Source: Luteipulveratus flavus (lineage in GTDB: Bacteria > Actinomycetota > Actinomycetes > Actinomycetales > Dermatophilaceae). Taken from it: 64,000 nucleotides of DNA. The notes beneath the pieces are model-generated. The model had not been told where the DNA came from. It did no database searches and was given only the letters and a program-made list of their open reading frames with translations. Numbering within the stretch: position 1 is the first letter of the stretch; every line of letters begins with the position of its first letter. Below, piece after piece: positions 35,405 to 43,586 of the stretch. A program made the position numbers and the translations under genes. The stretch lies in NCBI RefSeq assembly GCF_029080175.1, contig NZ_JARFJC010000045.1, one strand, 5' to 3'.

Positions 35405-37042
35405 TCAGGCCTTGCGGGCGGTGTCGAGGAAGTACAGCCCGGTGGTGGACGCCGGCTGGAAGTCACTCAGCGTCGTGTCGTCCCAGCCGGTGACGATCTT
35501 GGTGTGCAGGACCGGGTAGAGCGGCGCCTCGTCGGCGACGAAGTCGAGCACCTGCTTCCAGATCGCCTTCTGCTTCGCCTCGTCGGTCTCTGCGGCGGCC
35601 TGGTCCAGCCAGGTCGCGACCTTCTTCTGCGAGGCGGCGTCCCAGTGGTAGCGCTTCTGCGGCCAGGTCTCACCGAAGTAGAACCAGCGCAGCAGCAGGT
35701 CGGTGTCCACGCCGAACACGGTCGGGTCGCCGGACGCCGCGAGCACCCGGAAGGAGCTCTTGGTGACCAGGCCGTCGGGTGCGGGTGCGTACACCGAGGA
35801 GGACGGCGCGGTGTTGAGCGTCGCGGTGACGCCGATCTGCTTCCACGCGTCGACGAGCAGCGGGGCGATGTCCTTGACGAAGGCCGCGTCGGTGGTGACG
35901 AGCTCGAACTTCAGGCTGCTGGCGCCGGCCTGCTGCAGCAGGGACTTCGCCTTGGCCTGGTCGAAGCCGTAGACGGTGGAGGCCTTCTGGTACGCCTTGT
36001 TGCCGTGGTCGAGGTAGCTGTCGGCCGGGGTGCCGTACCCCTGCAGGGCCGTCTGGATGATGGACGTGGTGTCCAGCGCGTAGTGCAGGGCCTGCCGGAC
36101 GCGCTTGTCGTCGAACGGCTTGGCCGAGCAGTTGAACATCAGGAACAGCTGGTTGAACGCCTGCTTGGGCTCGGCCTTCTTCTTGCCGGCGACCTGCTTG
36201 ACGTTGATGTACGGCACCGCCTCGATCGCCTGCGAGCGGCCGCTCTCCAGGTCGGCGACGCGCGTCGCGGCCTCGGTGGTGGTGTGCCACACCATCTTCT
36301 GGGCCTTCGCCTTGCGCGGTCCGTTGTAGTGGGGGTTCACCGAGAAGGTGAGGCCCTTGCTCTGGTCGGCGCTGTCGATCTTCCACGGGCCGCTGCCGAC
36401 CGGCGTGGTGTCGAACGCCTTGCTCGCCGCGGCGTTGCCCGTCTTGGCCTTCGGCACGATCTTGATGACCGCGACCCGCTCGACGAAGAGCGCGAACGGC
36501 GTCTTCAGCGTGAACTCCACCGTCTTGGCGTCCTTGGCCTTGACCGCCGCGATGAAGCCGATGAACTGCGACATCAGCATCTCGGGGTCCATCGCGCGGG
36601 TGAAGGAGTGCGCGACGTCCGCAGCGGTGACGGCGGTGCCGTCGGAGAACGTCGCGCCGTCGCGCAGCGTGGCGGTCCACGTCCTGCCGTCGGCGCCGGC
36701 CTTCGGGAGGTCGGCGGCCAGCGCCGCGTACGGCTCGCGGGTCACCGGGTCGAGGTCCACGAGTCCCTCGAACGCGTGCTGGTTCGCGGCGGTGGCGACC
36801 GCGCTCGAGGCGTTGGCCGGGTCGAACCCGCTGGAGAGCGCGAACGCCAGTGTGGCCTCGATGGTGGACGACGCGGCCTTGCCTCCGCCGCCGGCGTTGC
36901 CGGTCGACTCCGGGCCGCCGCTGCACGCGCTCACGGCGGCGGTGATGGCCGCAGCGGCGCTGAGCGTGCCGGTCAGCTTGAGGAAGCTGCGCCGAGACGG
37001 CCGGGCGGCGCCGGGCTCGGTGCGGAGCGGGTGGTGCGACAC
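35405..37042 (-). CDS. ABC transporter substrate-binding protein, family 5, Tat-type lipoprotein
   Basis: This 545-residue protein begins with a twin-arginine signal (RRSFLKLTG) and a lipobox (VSAC), so it is a folded, lipid-anchored receptor exported by Tat. The body is SBP_bac_5 with DLDPVTREPYAALAADLP and NPHYNGPRKAK. The dipeptide-type importer, next to sialic-acid genes, recalls SatABCD of Haemophilus ducreyi, so the substrate may be sialic acid or an amino-sugar compound and not a peptide. The GTG start (VSHHPL) has a GGAGG ribosome site. Confidence 0.9.
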   Translation of the reverse strand: MSHHPLRTEPGAARPSRRSFLKLTGTLSAAAAITAAVSACSGGPESTGNAGGGGKAASSTIEATLAFALSSGFDPANASSAVATAANQHAFEGLVDLDPVTREPYAALAADLPKAGADGRTWTATLRDGATFSDGTAVTAADVAHSFTRAMDPEMLMSQFIGFIAAVKAKDAKTVEFTLKTPFALFVERVAVIKIVPKAKTGNAAASKAFDTTPVGSGPWKIDSADQSKGLTFSVNPHYNGPRKAKAQKMVWHTTTEAATRVADLESGRSQAIEAVPYINVKQVAGKKKAEPKQAFNQLFLMFNCSAKPFDDKRVRQALHYALDTTSIIQTALQGYGTPADSYLDHGNKAYQKASTVYGFDQAKAKSLLQQAGASSLKFELVTTDAAFVKDIAPLLVDAWKQIGVTATLNTAPSSSVYAPAPDGLVTKSSFRVLAASGDPTVFGVDTDLLLRWFYFGETWPQKRYHWDAASQKKVATWLDQAAAETDEAKQKAIWKQVLDFVADEAPLYPVLHTKIVTGWDDTTLSDFQPASTTGLYFLDTARKA

Positions 37043-37091
37043 ATCTGCCTCCAGGTGGGACGTCGAGATGTGACCCACCGTACATCAGACA

Positions 37092-37103
37092 TCAGACGTC
37101 TGA
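37092..37103. promoter_or_regulatory. Palindrome TCAGACGTCTGA, probable GntR operator
   Basis: This perfect 12-base palindrome lies in the divergent region between the binding-protein gene and the GntR gene, with a further direct half-site (CATCAGAC) 7 bases upstream. It is the likely site for the GntR regulator that controls the amino-sugar genes on both sides. Confidence 0.65.
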
Positions 37104-37195
37104 CGTTGATATGGTGAACTCGCTCGTCCGAGCGGTCGACCCTCACGGACCGCCGCCGTACGACACGATGCCAGGGCACGTCAGAGGAGGGGTTC

Positions 37196-37906
37196 ATGGC
37201 ACTACCGGCCAGCACGCGGGTCCGTTCGGCGCAGCACGAGGCGACCGAGCGGATCAAGGCGTACATCCTCGACCACCGGCTGCACGCGGGCGACGCGCTG
37301 CCGACGGAGGCCGAGCTGATGACCGCCATCGGCGCGAGCCGATCGAGCGTGCGCGAGGCGATCAAGACGCTGAGCGCCTTGGACATCGTCGAGGTGAGGC
37401 ACGGGCACGGCACCTTCGTCGGCCGGCTCTCGATGAGCGCGATGGTCGAGAGCCTGGCCTTCCGGTCGATGCTCAGCAGTGCCAGCGACTACACGGTGCT
37501 CGCCGACCTGGTCTCGATCCGGGAGATGCTCGAGCAGGGGCTGGCCGGGCGCATCATCGACGGCTTCGACGCCGAGCAGGAGCGGGGGCTCAGCACCCTC
37601 GCCCGAGCCATGCACGACCTCGCCGAGCTGGGTCGCCCCTACGTCGAGGAGGACCGCCAGTTCCACCTCCTCCTGCTCAAGCCGCTCGGCAACGAGCTGG
37701 TCGTGCAGCTGACCGGTGCGTTCTGGGAGGTGCAGTCCCGCGTAGCCCCGTCGCTCGCCGTCACCGAGGAGGACTGGTTGCGGACGGCCGACGCGCACGT
37801 CGAGATCGTGGCGGCCGCGGCGGCCCGGGACCGCGACCGCCTGCACGCGGCGATCGAGGAGCACTACGCGCCGGTGAAGAACCACATCCGCGCGCTGGCG
37901 CAGTAG
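37196..37906 (+). CDS. GntR-family regulator, FadR subfamily
   Basis: This 236-residue protein has an N-terminal GntR HTH (PTEAELMTAIGASRSSVREAIKTLSALDIVEVRHGHGTFV) shown here only as adjoining motifs: PTEAELMTAIGASR, SSVREAIKTL and VRHGHGTFV. The C-terminal helical FCD domain has metal-binding residues near EEDRQFHLLLL and TADAHVEIV. FCD regulators bind sugar acids or organic acids, and NanR of enteric bacteria is of this type. It is divergent from the importer operon and followed by an esterase and an isomerase gene. Confidence 0.9.
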   Translation: MALPASTRVRSAQHEATERIKAYILDHRLHAGDALPTEAELMTAIGASRSSVREAIKTLSALDIVEVRHGHGTFVGRLSMSAMVESLAFRSMLSSASDYTVLADLVSIREMLEQGLAGRIIDGFDAEQERGLSTLARAMHDLAELGRPYVEEDRQFHLLLLKPLGNELVVQLTGAFWEVQSRVAPSLAVTEEDWLRTADAHVEIVAAAAARDRDRLHAAIEEHYAPVKNHIRALAQ

Positions 37907-37915
37907 GACCCGGCC

Positions 37916-38890
37916 GTGCCGCACTACGACCTGCCGCTGCCCGAGCTCGAGACCTACGCGCCACCGCGCCACGAGCCGGCGGACCTCGCCGAGTTCTGGG
38001 CCAAGACGCTGGCCGGCGCCCGCGAGCACGACCTGGACGTGACCGGCCGGCCCGCGGCCGCGTACCTGCGCACGGTCGCGGTCCAGGACGTCTCGTTCGC
38101 CGGCTTCGGCGGTCACCGCATCGGCGCCTGGCACCTGCGACCCCGCGAGGCCTCCGGCGACGTCCCGACGGTCGTGCAGTTCCTGGGGTACGGCGACGGT
38201 CGGGGTACGCCGGTCGACTGGCTGATGTGGCCGGCCGCCGGCTTCGCGGTCCTCGTCGTCGACACCCGAGGTCAGGGCGCCCGCGCCCGACGCGCCGGGC
38301 TGACGGGTGACCCCGGCGGGAGCGACAACGCGCACGTCGAGGGATTCCTCACCAAGGGCGTCCTCGACCCCGACGACTACTACTACCGGCGCGTCTACAC
38401 CGACGGGGTGCGCGCGGTCGAGGCGGCTCGCACGCTGCCGGGCACCGACGCCGGGCACGTCGCCGTCGCCGGGACCAGCCAGGGCGGCGCCATCGCGCTC
38501 GGCGTCAGCGGGCTCGCGCCCGAGCTCGTCGACGCCGCGATCGTGCACGTGCCGTTCCTGTGCGACGTCCGGCGCGCCGTCACGATCACCGACCGGGCGC
38601 CGTACGCCGAGCTGCTGGCCTTCCTGCGTACCCACCGGGGAGCGACCGAGCAGGCGTTGCGGACCATCGACCACGTCGACGGGACCACCCTCGCGGCGCA
38701 CGCGACGGCACCCGCGCTGTTCTCGGTGGCGCTGATGGACCAGATCTGCCCGCCCTCCGGGGTGTACGCCGCCTACCACCACTACGCCGGGCCGAAGTCG
38801 CTCGACGTCTACCCCTACAACGACCACGAGGGCGGAGCGGCCGACGCCGACATCGCGTCCGTCCAGTGGCTTCAGGAGCTCTGGTCATGA
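37916..38890 (+). CDS. CE7-type acetyl esterase (acetylxylan esterase / cephalosporin C deacetylase family)
   Basis: This 324-residue protein has the family's VVQFLGYGDGRG, VDTRGQGAR, the nucleophile elbow GTSQGGAIAL and a C-terminal catalytic His in YNDHEGG. CE7 enzymes remove acetyl groups from small sugars. In this locus it could strip O-acetyl groups from imported sialic acids, which is inferred from context. The GTG start follows the GntR stop by 9 bases, and the stop overlaps the next ATG. Confidence 0.88.
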   Translation: MPHYDLPLPELETYAPPRHEPADLAEFWAKTLAGAREHDLDVTGRPAAAYLRTVAVQDVSFAGFGGHRIGAWHLRPREASGDVPTVVQFLGYGDGRGTPVDWLMWPAAGFAVLVVDTRGQGARARRAGLTGDPGGSDNAHVEGFLTKGVLDPDDYYYRRVYTDGVRAVEAARTLPGTDAGHVAVAGTSQGGAIALGVSGLAPELVDAAIVHVPFLCDVRRAVTITDRAPYAELLAFLRTHRGATEQALRTIDHVDGTTLAAHATAPALFSVALMDQICPPSGVYAAYHHYAGPKSLDVYPYNDHEGGAADADIASVQWLQELWS

Positions 38891-39924
38891 CGACACCCGG
38901 TCAGCTGATGAGGGCCGAGATCGCCGAGCAGCCCACGGTTCTCGCGAACGTCCTCGCCTCGTACGGTGCGCATCTCGCGCCGGTCGTCGCGCGGCTTCGG
39001 TCGCACGACACCCGCGCCGTGCTGCTGGTCGCGCGAGGCACGTCCGACCACGCGGCGCTCTACGCGAAGTACCTCCTCGAGACGCGTCTCGGTCTCCCGG
39101 TCGGGCTGGTGTCGACCTCGACGTACACCGCGTACGACACCCGTCCGGCGCTGGACGGCGTCGTGTGGATCGCGGTCAGCCAGTCCGGCGGCTCGCCCGA
39201 CCTGGTGGAGTCGACGGAGAAGGCCCGCGCGGCGGGCGCGCTCACCATCGCCCTGACCAACGCCGACGGCTCACCGCTGGAGGAGGCCGCCGAGCTGCGC
39301 CTGCCGATGCTGGCCGGGGTCGAGCGCTCGGTCGCCGCGACGAAGACGTACACCACGTCGCTGCTGTGGCTGTGGCTGCTCGTGGAGGGCTGGGCGCAGC
39401 GCCCGCTCGACGCCGCAGCCGGCGTCCCCGACTGGGTCGCCGCATCGTTGGACCGACCCGAGGTCGCCGACGTCGCCTCGCGGTACCGGTTCGTCGAGCG
39501 GCTCGTGACCACCTCGCGCGGGTTCGCCTACCCCACGGCGCGCGAGGCCGCGCTGAAGCTGATGGAGACCTGCTACCTGTCGGCGCACGCGTTCTCCGGC
39601 GCCGACCTGCTCCACGGCCCGCTCGCGATGGTCGACGAGGACCGCCCGGTCGTGGTGATCTGCCCCGACGGCCGGGGCGGGGCGGCGCTGGAACCCGTGC
39701 TGGAGCAGCTGCACGCGCGGTCGGCCGACGTCTGTCTCGTGGCACCGAGCGAGGTGCGGGGGTCGGCCGCGCTGCGGATCCCGCTGCCGTCCGGCATGGT
39801 CGAGGAGCTGGCGCCGATCGCGCAGATCGTCCCGCTGCAGCAGCTCGCCCTCCAGCTCGCCGTCTCGCGGCACCACGACCCCGACCACCCGCGCGGCCTG
39901 CAGAAGGTCACCCGCACGACCTGA
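38887..39924 (+). CDS. SIS-domain sugar isomerase / glucosamine-6-phosphate deaminase-like protein
   Basis: This 345-residue protein has two SIS domains like the isomerase half of GlmS: VARGTSDHAALYAKYLLE, then VSQSGGSPDLVE in the first domain, and RGFAYPTAREAALKLMET with the second. No glutamine-amidotransferase domain is present, so it would release ammonia from a glucosamine-6-phosphate-type sugar instead of adding it. This supplies the last step of amino-sugar breakdown to fructose-6-phosphate. No NagA deacetylase is visible nearby. Confidence 0.88.
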   Translation: MTTPGQLMRAEIAEQPTVLANVLASYGAHLAPVVARLRSHDTRAVLLVARGTSDHAALYAKYLLETRLGLPVGLVSTSTYTAYDTRPALDGVVWIAVSQSGGSPDLVESTEKARAAGALTIALTNADGSPLEEAAELRLPMLAGVERSVAATKTYTTSLLWLWLLVEGWAQRPLDAAAGVPDWVAASLDRPEVADVASRYRFVERLVTTSRGFAYPTAREAALKLMETCYLSAHAFSGADLLHGPLAMVDEDRPVVVICPDGRGGAALEPVLEQLHARSADVCLVAPSEVRGSAALRIPLPSGMVEELAPIAQIVPLQQLALQLAVSRHHDPDHPRGLQKVTRTT

Positions 39925-39940
39925 CCACCCCCTCTCCCCC

Positions 39941-40058
39941 CGGCAAAAGGTGGTCGCCGGCACACGCATACCTGTGCCGAGCCCCAGCTTTTGCCGCTAA
40001 CCGGCAGAAGATGGTCGCCGGCACGGCTATACCTGTGCTCGGCGCCAGCTTTTGCCGG
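39941..40058. repeat. Paired hairpin repeat, copy 3 of 3 (two units)
   Basis: Units lie at 39941-39996 and 40001-40058. Both have CGGCARAAGnTGGTCGCC, the core ATACCTGTGC and the CCAGCTTTTGCCG end arm. The site is between the convergent SIS gene and a membrane-protein gene. The second unit overlaps the last 11 codons of that gene. Confidence 0.85.
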
Positions 40059-40896
40059 TGGGGGCGTCGGCGGGCGGGTCCTCGAGGCCCGGGTCGCGCG
40101 GATCGCTGCGGGTCAGGCGCTCCAGCGGGAGGAACGCCAGCAGGCACACCACGGTCGGCAGGAAGTGGATCGACAGCAGCAGGAACGTCGACAGGTGGAA
40201 GAACAGCCAGAACGCCACGACCGCGTACAGCGCGCGCCCGCGCAGCCACAGCATGACCGGTGACGCGAGCTCGGCGACGAACACCGACCACTGGAACACC
40301 TGGGTCAGCCACGGCATCCCGACCAGCCACTCCGACAGCGCCGACCCGCGCCTGGTCAGCGCCCACACCAGCACCGCCGACGATCCCCAGCCCCAACCGG
40401 CGTCGAGCACCTTGGCGATCGCCGCGAGGAAGTAGGTGGCGACCACCGCCACCTGGATGATGCGCAGCGTCCAGCCGGCCGACTCGCTCGTACGGCGGTC
40501 GCTCACGGCCACCCGCCCGACCAGCGGCAGCACGCACAGCGCCACCACGAGAGCGAAGTGGTCGTGGTTGATCTTGGAGTAGGAGTAGGCGTTGCTGAGC
40601 CAGTCGAGCATGCCGACCGCGCAGACCCAGCCGGCCAGCCGCGGCAGCCGCCCGGACAGCGCGACCAGCGCGGACAGGACGATCACCACGCGCAGCACCT
40701 GGACGGACACCGGTGAGGGCGCAGGCAGGTGGAGCAGCTCGCGGAACGGCAGCGGCTTGTACAGCTCCGCCGGCACGTTGCCGTGGCCGATCGGGAACGC
40801 CGTGAGGACGAGCACGTCCAGCAGCACCACCGCGTAGACCAGGCGCCGCAACCAGGCGATCCGGGCGATCGGCACCTGCGGGAAGAACCAGCCCAT
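40027..40896 (-). CDS. HTTM/DoxX-like integral membrane protein
   Basis: This 289-residue polytopic protein has about eight hydrophobic segments, including LRRLVYAVVLLDVLVLTAFP and ALYAVVAFWLFFHLSTFLLLS. The phrase SYSKINHDHFALVV and VATYFLAAIAKV fit HTTM-type (vitamin K carboxylase-related) membrane proteins. The last residues (TGKSWRRAQV) and the TAG stop are read from the hairpin repeat, so the C terminus was set by that insertion. It overlaps the upstream gene by one base (TGATG). Confidence 0.75.
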   Translation of the reverse strand: MGWFFPQVPIARIAWLRRLVYAVVLLDVLVLTAFPIGHGNVPAELYKPLPFRELLHLPAPSPVSVQVLRVVIVLSALVALSGRLPRLAGWVCAVGMLDWLSNAYSYSKINHDHFALVVALCVLPLVGRVAVSDRRTSESAGWTLRIIQVAVVATYFLAAIAKVLDAGWGWGSSAVLVWALTRRGSALSEWLVGMPWLTQVFQWSVFVAELASPVMLWLRGRALYAVVAFWLFFHLSTFLLLSIHFLPTVVCLLAFLPLERLTRSDPRDPGLEDPPADAPTGKSWRRAQV

Positions 40897-41372
40897 CACC
40901 GCTCCCCCGGCTGCGCCGGATGCGCGACCGACCAGGTCGCCACGGTCGTACGCCGCTTGCCGACGACGGTCGAGTCCCGCAGCGTGCTGACCGTGTCGAC
41001 GAGGTGGACGGTGGCCAGGCGAGGCCGCTGCGGGGCGTACGATGCCCACATCACGGCGATCGCCTGCAGGCGCTGGGGCTCGTTCTCGATCCGGGTGGCC
41101 TGCCCCTCGATCTCCGCTCGCTCCAGCCCGATGCCGCCCCCACCCAGCGGGACGACGAGCGGCCGCCCGGTGACGTCGACGGCCTCGATGCCGAGCGAGT
41201 GGATCTCGCCGTTCGTGTCGACCTTGAACGCGAACTGGACCATCGGCGCGAACGGCCACGACCGGTCGTCCTCCCCGAGGGTCCCGGCGGTCACCGCAGC
41301 GGCGACGGCCAGCAGCACGGCCACGCGCCACATCCGCCCGCTCCGCGACAGGCGCCCGGTCTCCCCTGCCAT
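40896..41372 (-). CDS. Membrane-anchored protein of unknown function
   Basis: This 158-residue protein has one N-terminal hydrophobic segment (MWRVAVLLAVAAAVTAGTL) and an extracytoplasmic part of about 125 residues. It reads directly into the HTTM-like gene with a one-base overlap, so the two probably act together in the membrane. Similar small partners of HTTM proteins are common in actinobacteria; the function is unknown. Confidence 0.7.
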   Translation of the reverse strand: MAGETGRLSRSGRMWRVAVLLAVAAAVTAGTLGEDDRSWPFAPMVQFAFKVDTNGEIHSLGIEAVDVTGRPLVVPLGGGGIGLERAEIEGQATRIENEPQRLQAIAVMWASYAPQRPRLATVHLVDTVSTLRDSTVVGKRRTTVATWSVAHPAQPGER

Positions 41373-41440
41373 GCACGCTCCCTCGTCCGAACCACGCCGC
41401 GCACACGGTACGCCGGGTCGGCCCGTCCTGTGGCCGCGGA

Positions 41441-42226
41441 TCAGGACCGGGGCCGTGGGTACCGCCGGTAGGTCACCGCGGCAGCCTGGTGGAAGCCGTC
41501 GGGCAGCCCGGCCTCTCGCATCGTCGTCGCGATCTCCTCCATCTCGCCGACCCAGCGCCAGCCCTTGGTCGCGGCGGAGCGCTCAGCGGCCGCCAGCCGG
41601 TCCGCGAGGTGCGGCAACGAGTAGGCCCACTCGTTCGCCAGCTCGTCCTCGACACCCTCGGCGCGCGCCAGGTCACGAGCGGTCAGCAGGAGTGCCGCGC
41701 TGCCCTTGGTCCACGACGCGTACGCCATCTTCAGCGCGGACGCCACGCCGACGCCACCGGACAGGACCAGGCACTCGACGGTCGTCCCGGCGAAGAGCTC
41801 CGCGACGTCCGGGGCCGACGGACCGGAGAGGTAGAGGCGCGCCCCCTGCTCGTGGGTGGGAGGCGACCCGACGATGCCGCCGTCGACGAACCTCGCGCGC
41901 GGGAGGAGGCCGGCCACCTCGCGTACCGTGCCGGGCGACACGGCGTTCGCGTCCACGTACACACCGCCGAAGTCGTGGGCCAGGGCCGCGGTCGCGAGCG
42001 CCGCGTGCGGCGGACAGATCGACAGCACGATCCCGGCCCGTTCCAGGAGGGCGTCGACGGTGCGCACATCGGTCAGGCCGGCCTCGCGGGCGCGGGCTGC
42101 GGTCGCGTCGCTGCGGTCCTGCGACGCCCAGAGCACCTCGGCGCCGGCGCGCACCAGGCACGCGCCCACCGCGGCGCCCATCGCGCCGGGGTGGAGCAGT
42201 CCGACCGGCCCGGACCCCACGCCCAT
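41441..42226 (-). CDS. NAD(P)-binding dehydrogenase of the 6-phosphogluconate/3-hydroxyisobutyrate type, DUF1932 C-terminal domain
   Basis: This is a 261-residue protein. The N-terminal Rossmann fold has VGLLHPGAMGAAVGACLVRAG and SICPPHAALA; the middle has VDGGIVGSPP; the C-terminal helices from KMAYASWTKGSAALLL are DUF1932-like. The catalytic Lys of the family is in LKMAYASWTKG. The substrate is unknown. It stands apart from the membrane pair and is followed after 55 bases by the aldolase gene on the same strand. Confidence 0.82.
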   Translation of the reverse strand: MGVGSGPVGLLHPGAMGAAVGACLVRAGAEVLWASQDRSDATAARAREAGLTDVRTVDALLERAGIVLSICPPHAALATAALAHDFGGVYVDANAVSPGTVREVAGLLPRARFVDGGIVGSPPTHEQGARLYLSGPSAPDVAELFAGTTVECLVLSGGVGVASALKMAYASWTKGSAALLLTARDLARAEGVEDELANEWAYSLPHLADRLAAAERSAATKGWRWVGEMEEIATTMREAGLPDGFHQAAAVTYRRYPRPRS

Positions 42227-42281
42227 GAGGACATCCTGCCCTCGCGAGCGGGCCCGCGCTCAGGACACCGCAAACTTGCCC

Positions 42282-43349
42282 TCAGACGCCGCCGAGCTCG
42301 GCGCGTACGGCGGCGGCGAACGCGTCCACGTCGGCCTCGGTCGTGTCGAAGCCGCACATCCAGCGGACCTCGCCCGTCGACTCGTCCCAGAAGTAGAAGC
42401 GGAACTTCTCCATCAGCCGCTTCGACACCTCGACCGGCAGTACGGGGAACACCGAGTTCGCCTGCACCGGGCGGGCGATGCTCAGCCCCGGTACGCCGTC
42501 GACCGCCGCCGCGAGACGCCGCGCCATGGCGTTCGCGTGCTCGGCGTTGCGCAGGTAGAGGTCGTCGGTCAGCAGCGCGATCAGCTGGGCGGAGATGAAG
42601 CGCATCTTGGACGCCAGCTGCATCGAGGTCTTGCGCAGGAACTTCACGCCGCGGACGGCGTCCGGGTTGAGCACGACGACGGCCTCGCCGACCATCAGGC
42701 CGTTCTTGGTGCCGCCGAAGGACAGGATGTCGACGCCGACATCGGTGGTGAACGCCCGGAACGGCAGGCCGAGCGAGGCGGCGGCGTTGGACAGCCGGGA
42801 GCCGTCGACGTGCAGCACCCAGCCGCGCTCGTGGGCGTACTCGGCGATCGCGCGGATCTCCTCGGCGGTGTACGCGGTGCCCAGCTCGGTCGTCTGCGTG
42901 ATGGACACGACCCGCGGCTGGGCGAAGTGCTCGTCGCCGTCGCGCTCCTGCGGCAGCGTGCCGAGCAGCGCGGGTGTGAGCTTCCCGTCCGGCGTGTCGA
43001 CGGTGTGCAGCTTCAGGCCGGCGACGTGCTCCGGCGCACCACCCTCGTCCACGTGGATGTGTGCGGTGGTCGTGCACACCACCGCCTCCCACCGGGCCGT
43101 GGCCGCCTGGAGCGCGACGACGTTGGCGCCGGTGCCGTTGAAGACCGGGAACGCCTCGGCCTGCTCCCCGAAGTGCTCGCGGAACACGCGCTGCAGGTCG
43201 GCGGTGTAGACGTCGTCGCCGTACGCGACCTGGTGGCCGCCGTTCGCGCGGACGATCGCGGCGAGCACCTCGGGGTGGATGCCGGAGTAGTTGTCGCTGG
43301 CGAAGCCGCGGTCGGACGGGTCGTGCAGGGGGTTCAGCTCATCGGTCAC
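42282..43349 (-). CDS. Low-specificity threonine aldolase-type PLP enzyme
   Basis: This 355-residue beta-eliminating-lyase-like protein has FASDNYSGIHPEVLAAI, TAHIHVDEGGAPE, HVDGSRLSNAA and the PLP lysine in LSFGGTKNGLM. It cleaves L-threonine or allo-threonine to glycine and acetaldehyde. The GTG start gives normal family length. A longer in-frame start would add 60 residues encoded by the 21-base tandem repeats and is rejected. Confidence 0.9.
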   Translation of the reverse strand: MTDELNPLHDPSDRGFASDNYSGIHPEVLAAIVRANGGHQVAYGDDVYTADLQRVFREHFGEQAEAFPVFNGTGANVVALQAATARWEAVVCTTTAHIHVDEGGAPEHVAGLKLHTVDTPDGKLTPALLGTLPQERDGDEHFAQPRVVSITQTTELGTAYTAEEIRAIAEYAHERGWVLHVDGSRLSNAAASLGLPFRAFTTDVGVDILSFGGTKNGLMVGEAVVVLNPDAVRGVKFLRKTSMQLASKMRFISAQLIALLTDDLYLRNAEHANAMARRLAAAVDGVPGLSIARPVQANSVFPVLPVEVSKRLMEKFRFYFWDESTGEVRWMCGFDTTEADVDAFAAAVRAELGGV

Positions 43350-43401
43350 AGGTTCGATGCTCTCAGGGTCGTCGGAACAGGATGCCAGCGGCGCCACCCG
43401 C

Positions 43402-43457
43402 AGGACGCCGGTCGACGCCCACAGGACGCCGGTCGAGCCCCACAGGACGCCGGTCGA
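43402..43457. repeat. 21-base tandem repeat, about three copies
   Basis: AGGACGCCGGTCGA recurs at 43402, 43423 and 43444, exactly 21 bases apart, upstream of the threonine aldolase gene. No gene uses it. The region also contains a related shorter GCGGCGCCACCC approach. Confidence 0.85.
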
Positions 43458-43486
43458 GCCGGGCGAGCGCCCAGCGCGAGCCCGAG

Positions 43487-43580
43487 TCGAGACCCGGTGA
43501 CGCGCGGGGAGGGTCTCCCTGCGCGTCACCGGGTCTCGATACGGGGCCTCACTTCGTTCGCCCCTACTCGACCGGCGTGG
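43487..43580. repeat. Two adjacent REP-like hairpins
   Basis: A 19-base perfect stem (43487-43505 with 43521-43539, 15-base loop) is followed by a second hairpin built on GGGGC...GCCCC (43542-43565) flanked by TCGATACG and CTACTCGA. The second resembles intergenic CGATACG...CTACTCGA elements common in actinobacteria. It lies between the DinB and aldolase genes. Confidence 0.7.
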
Positions 43581-43586
43581 GCGGGG

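Noticed and set aside
37202..38827. 541-codon ORF on the minus strand
   Set aside because: It is antisense to the GntR and CE7 esterase genes, both recognised by motifs.
43350..43529. N-terminal extension of threonine aldolase through the tandem repeats
   Set aside because: It would add 60 residues of repeat-coded sequence (GSTGVLW units) with no family match; the GTG at 43349 gives the usual length.
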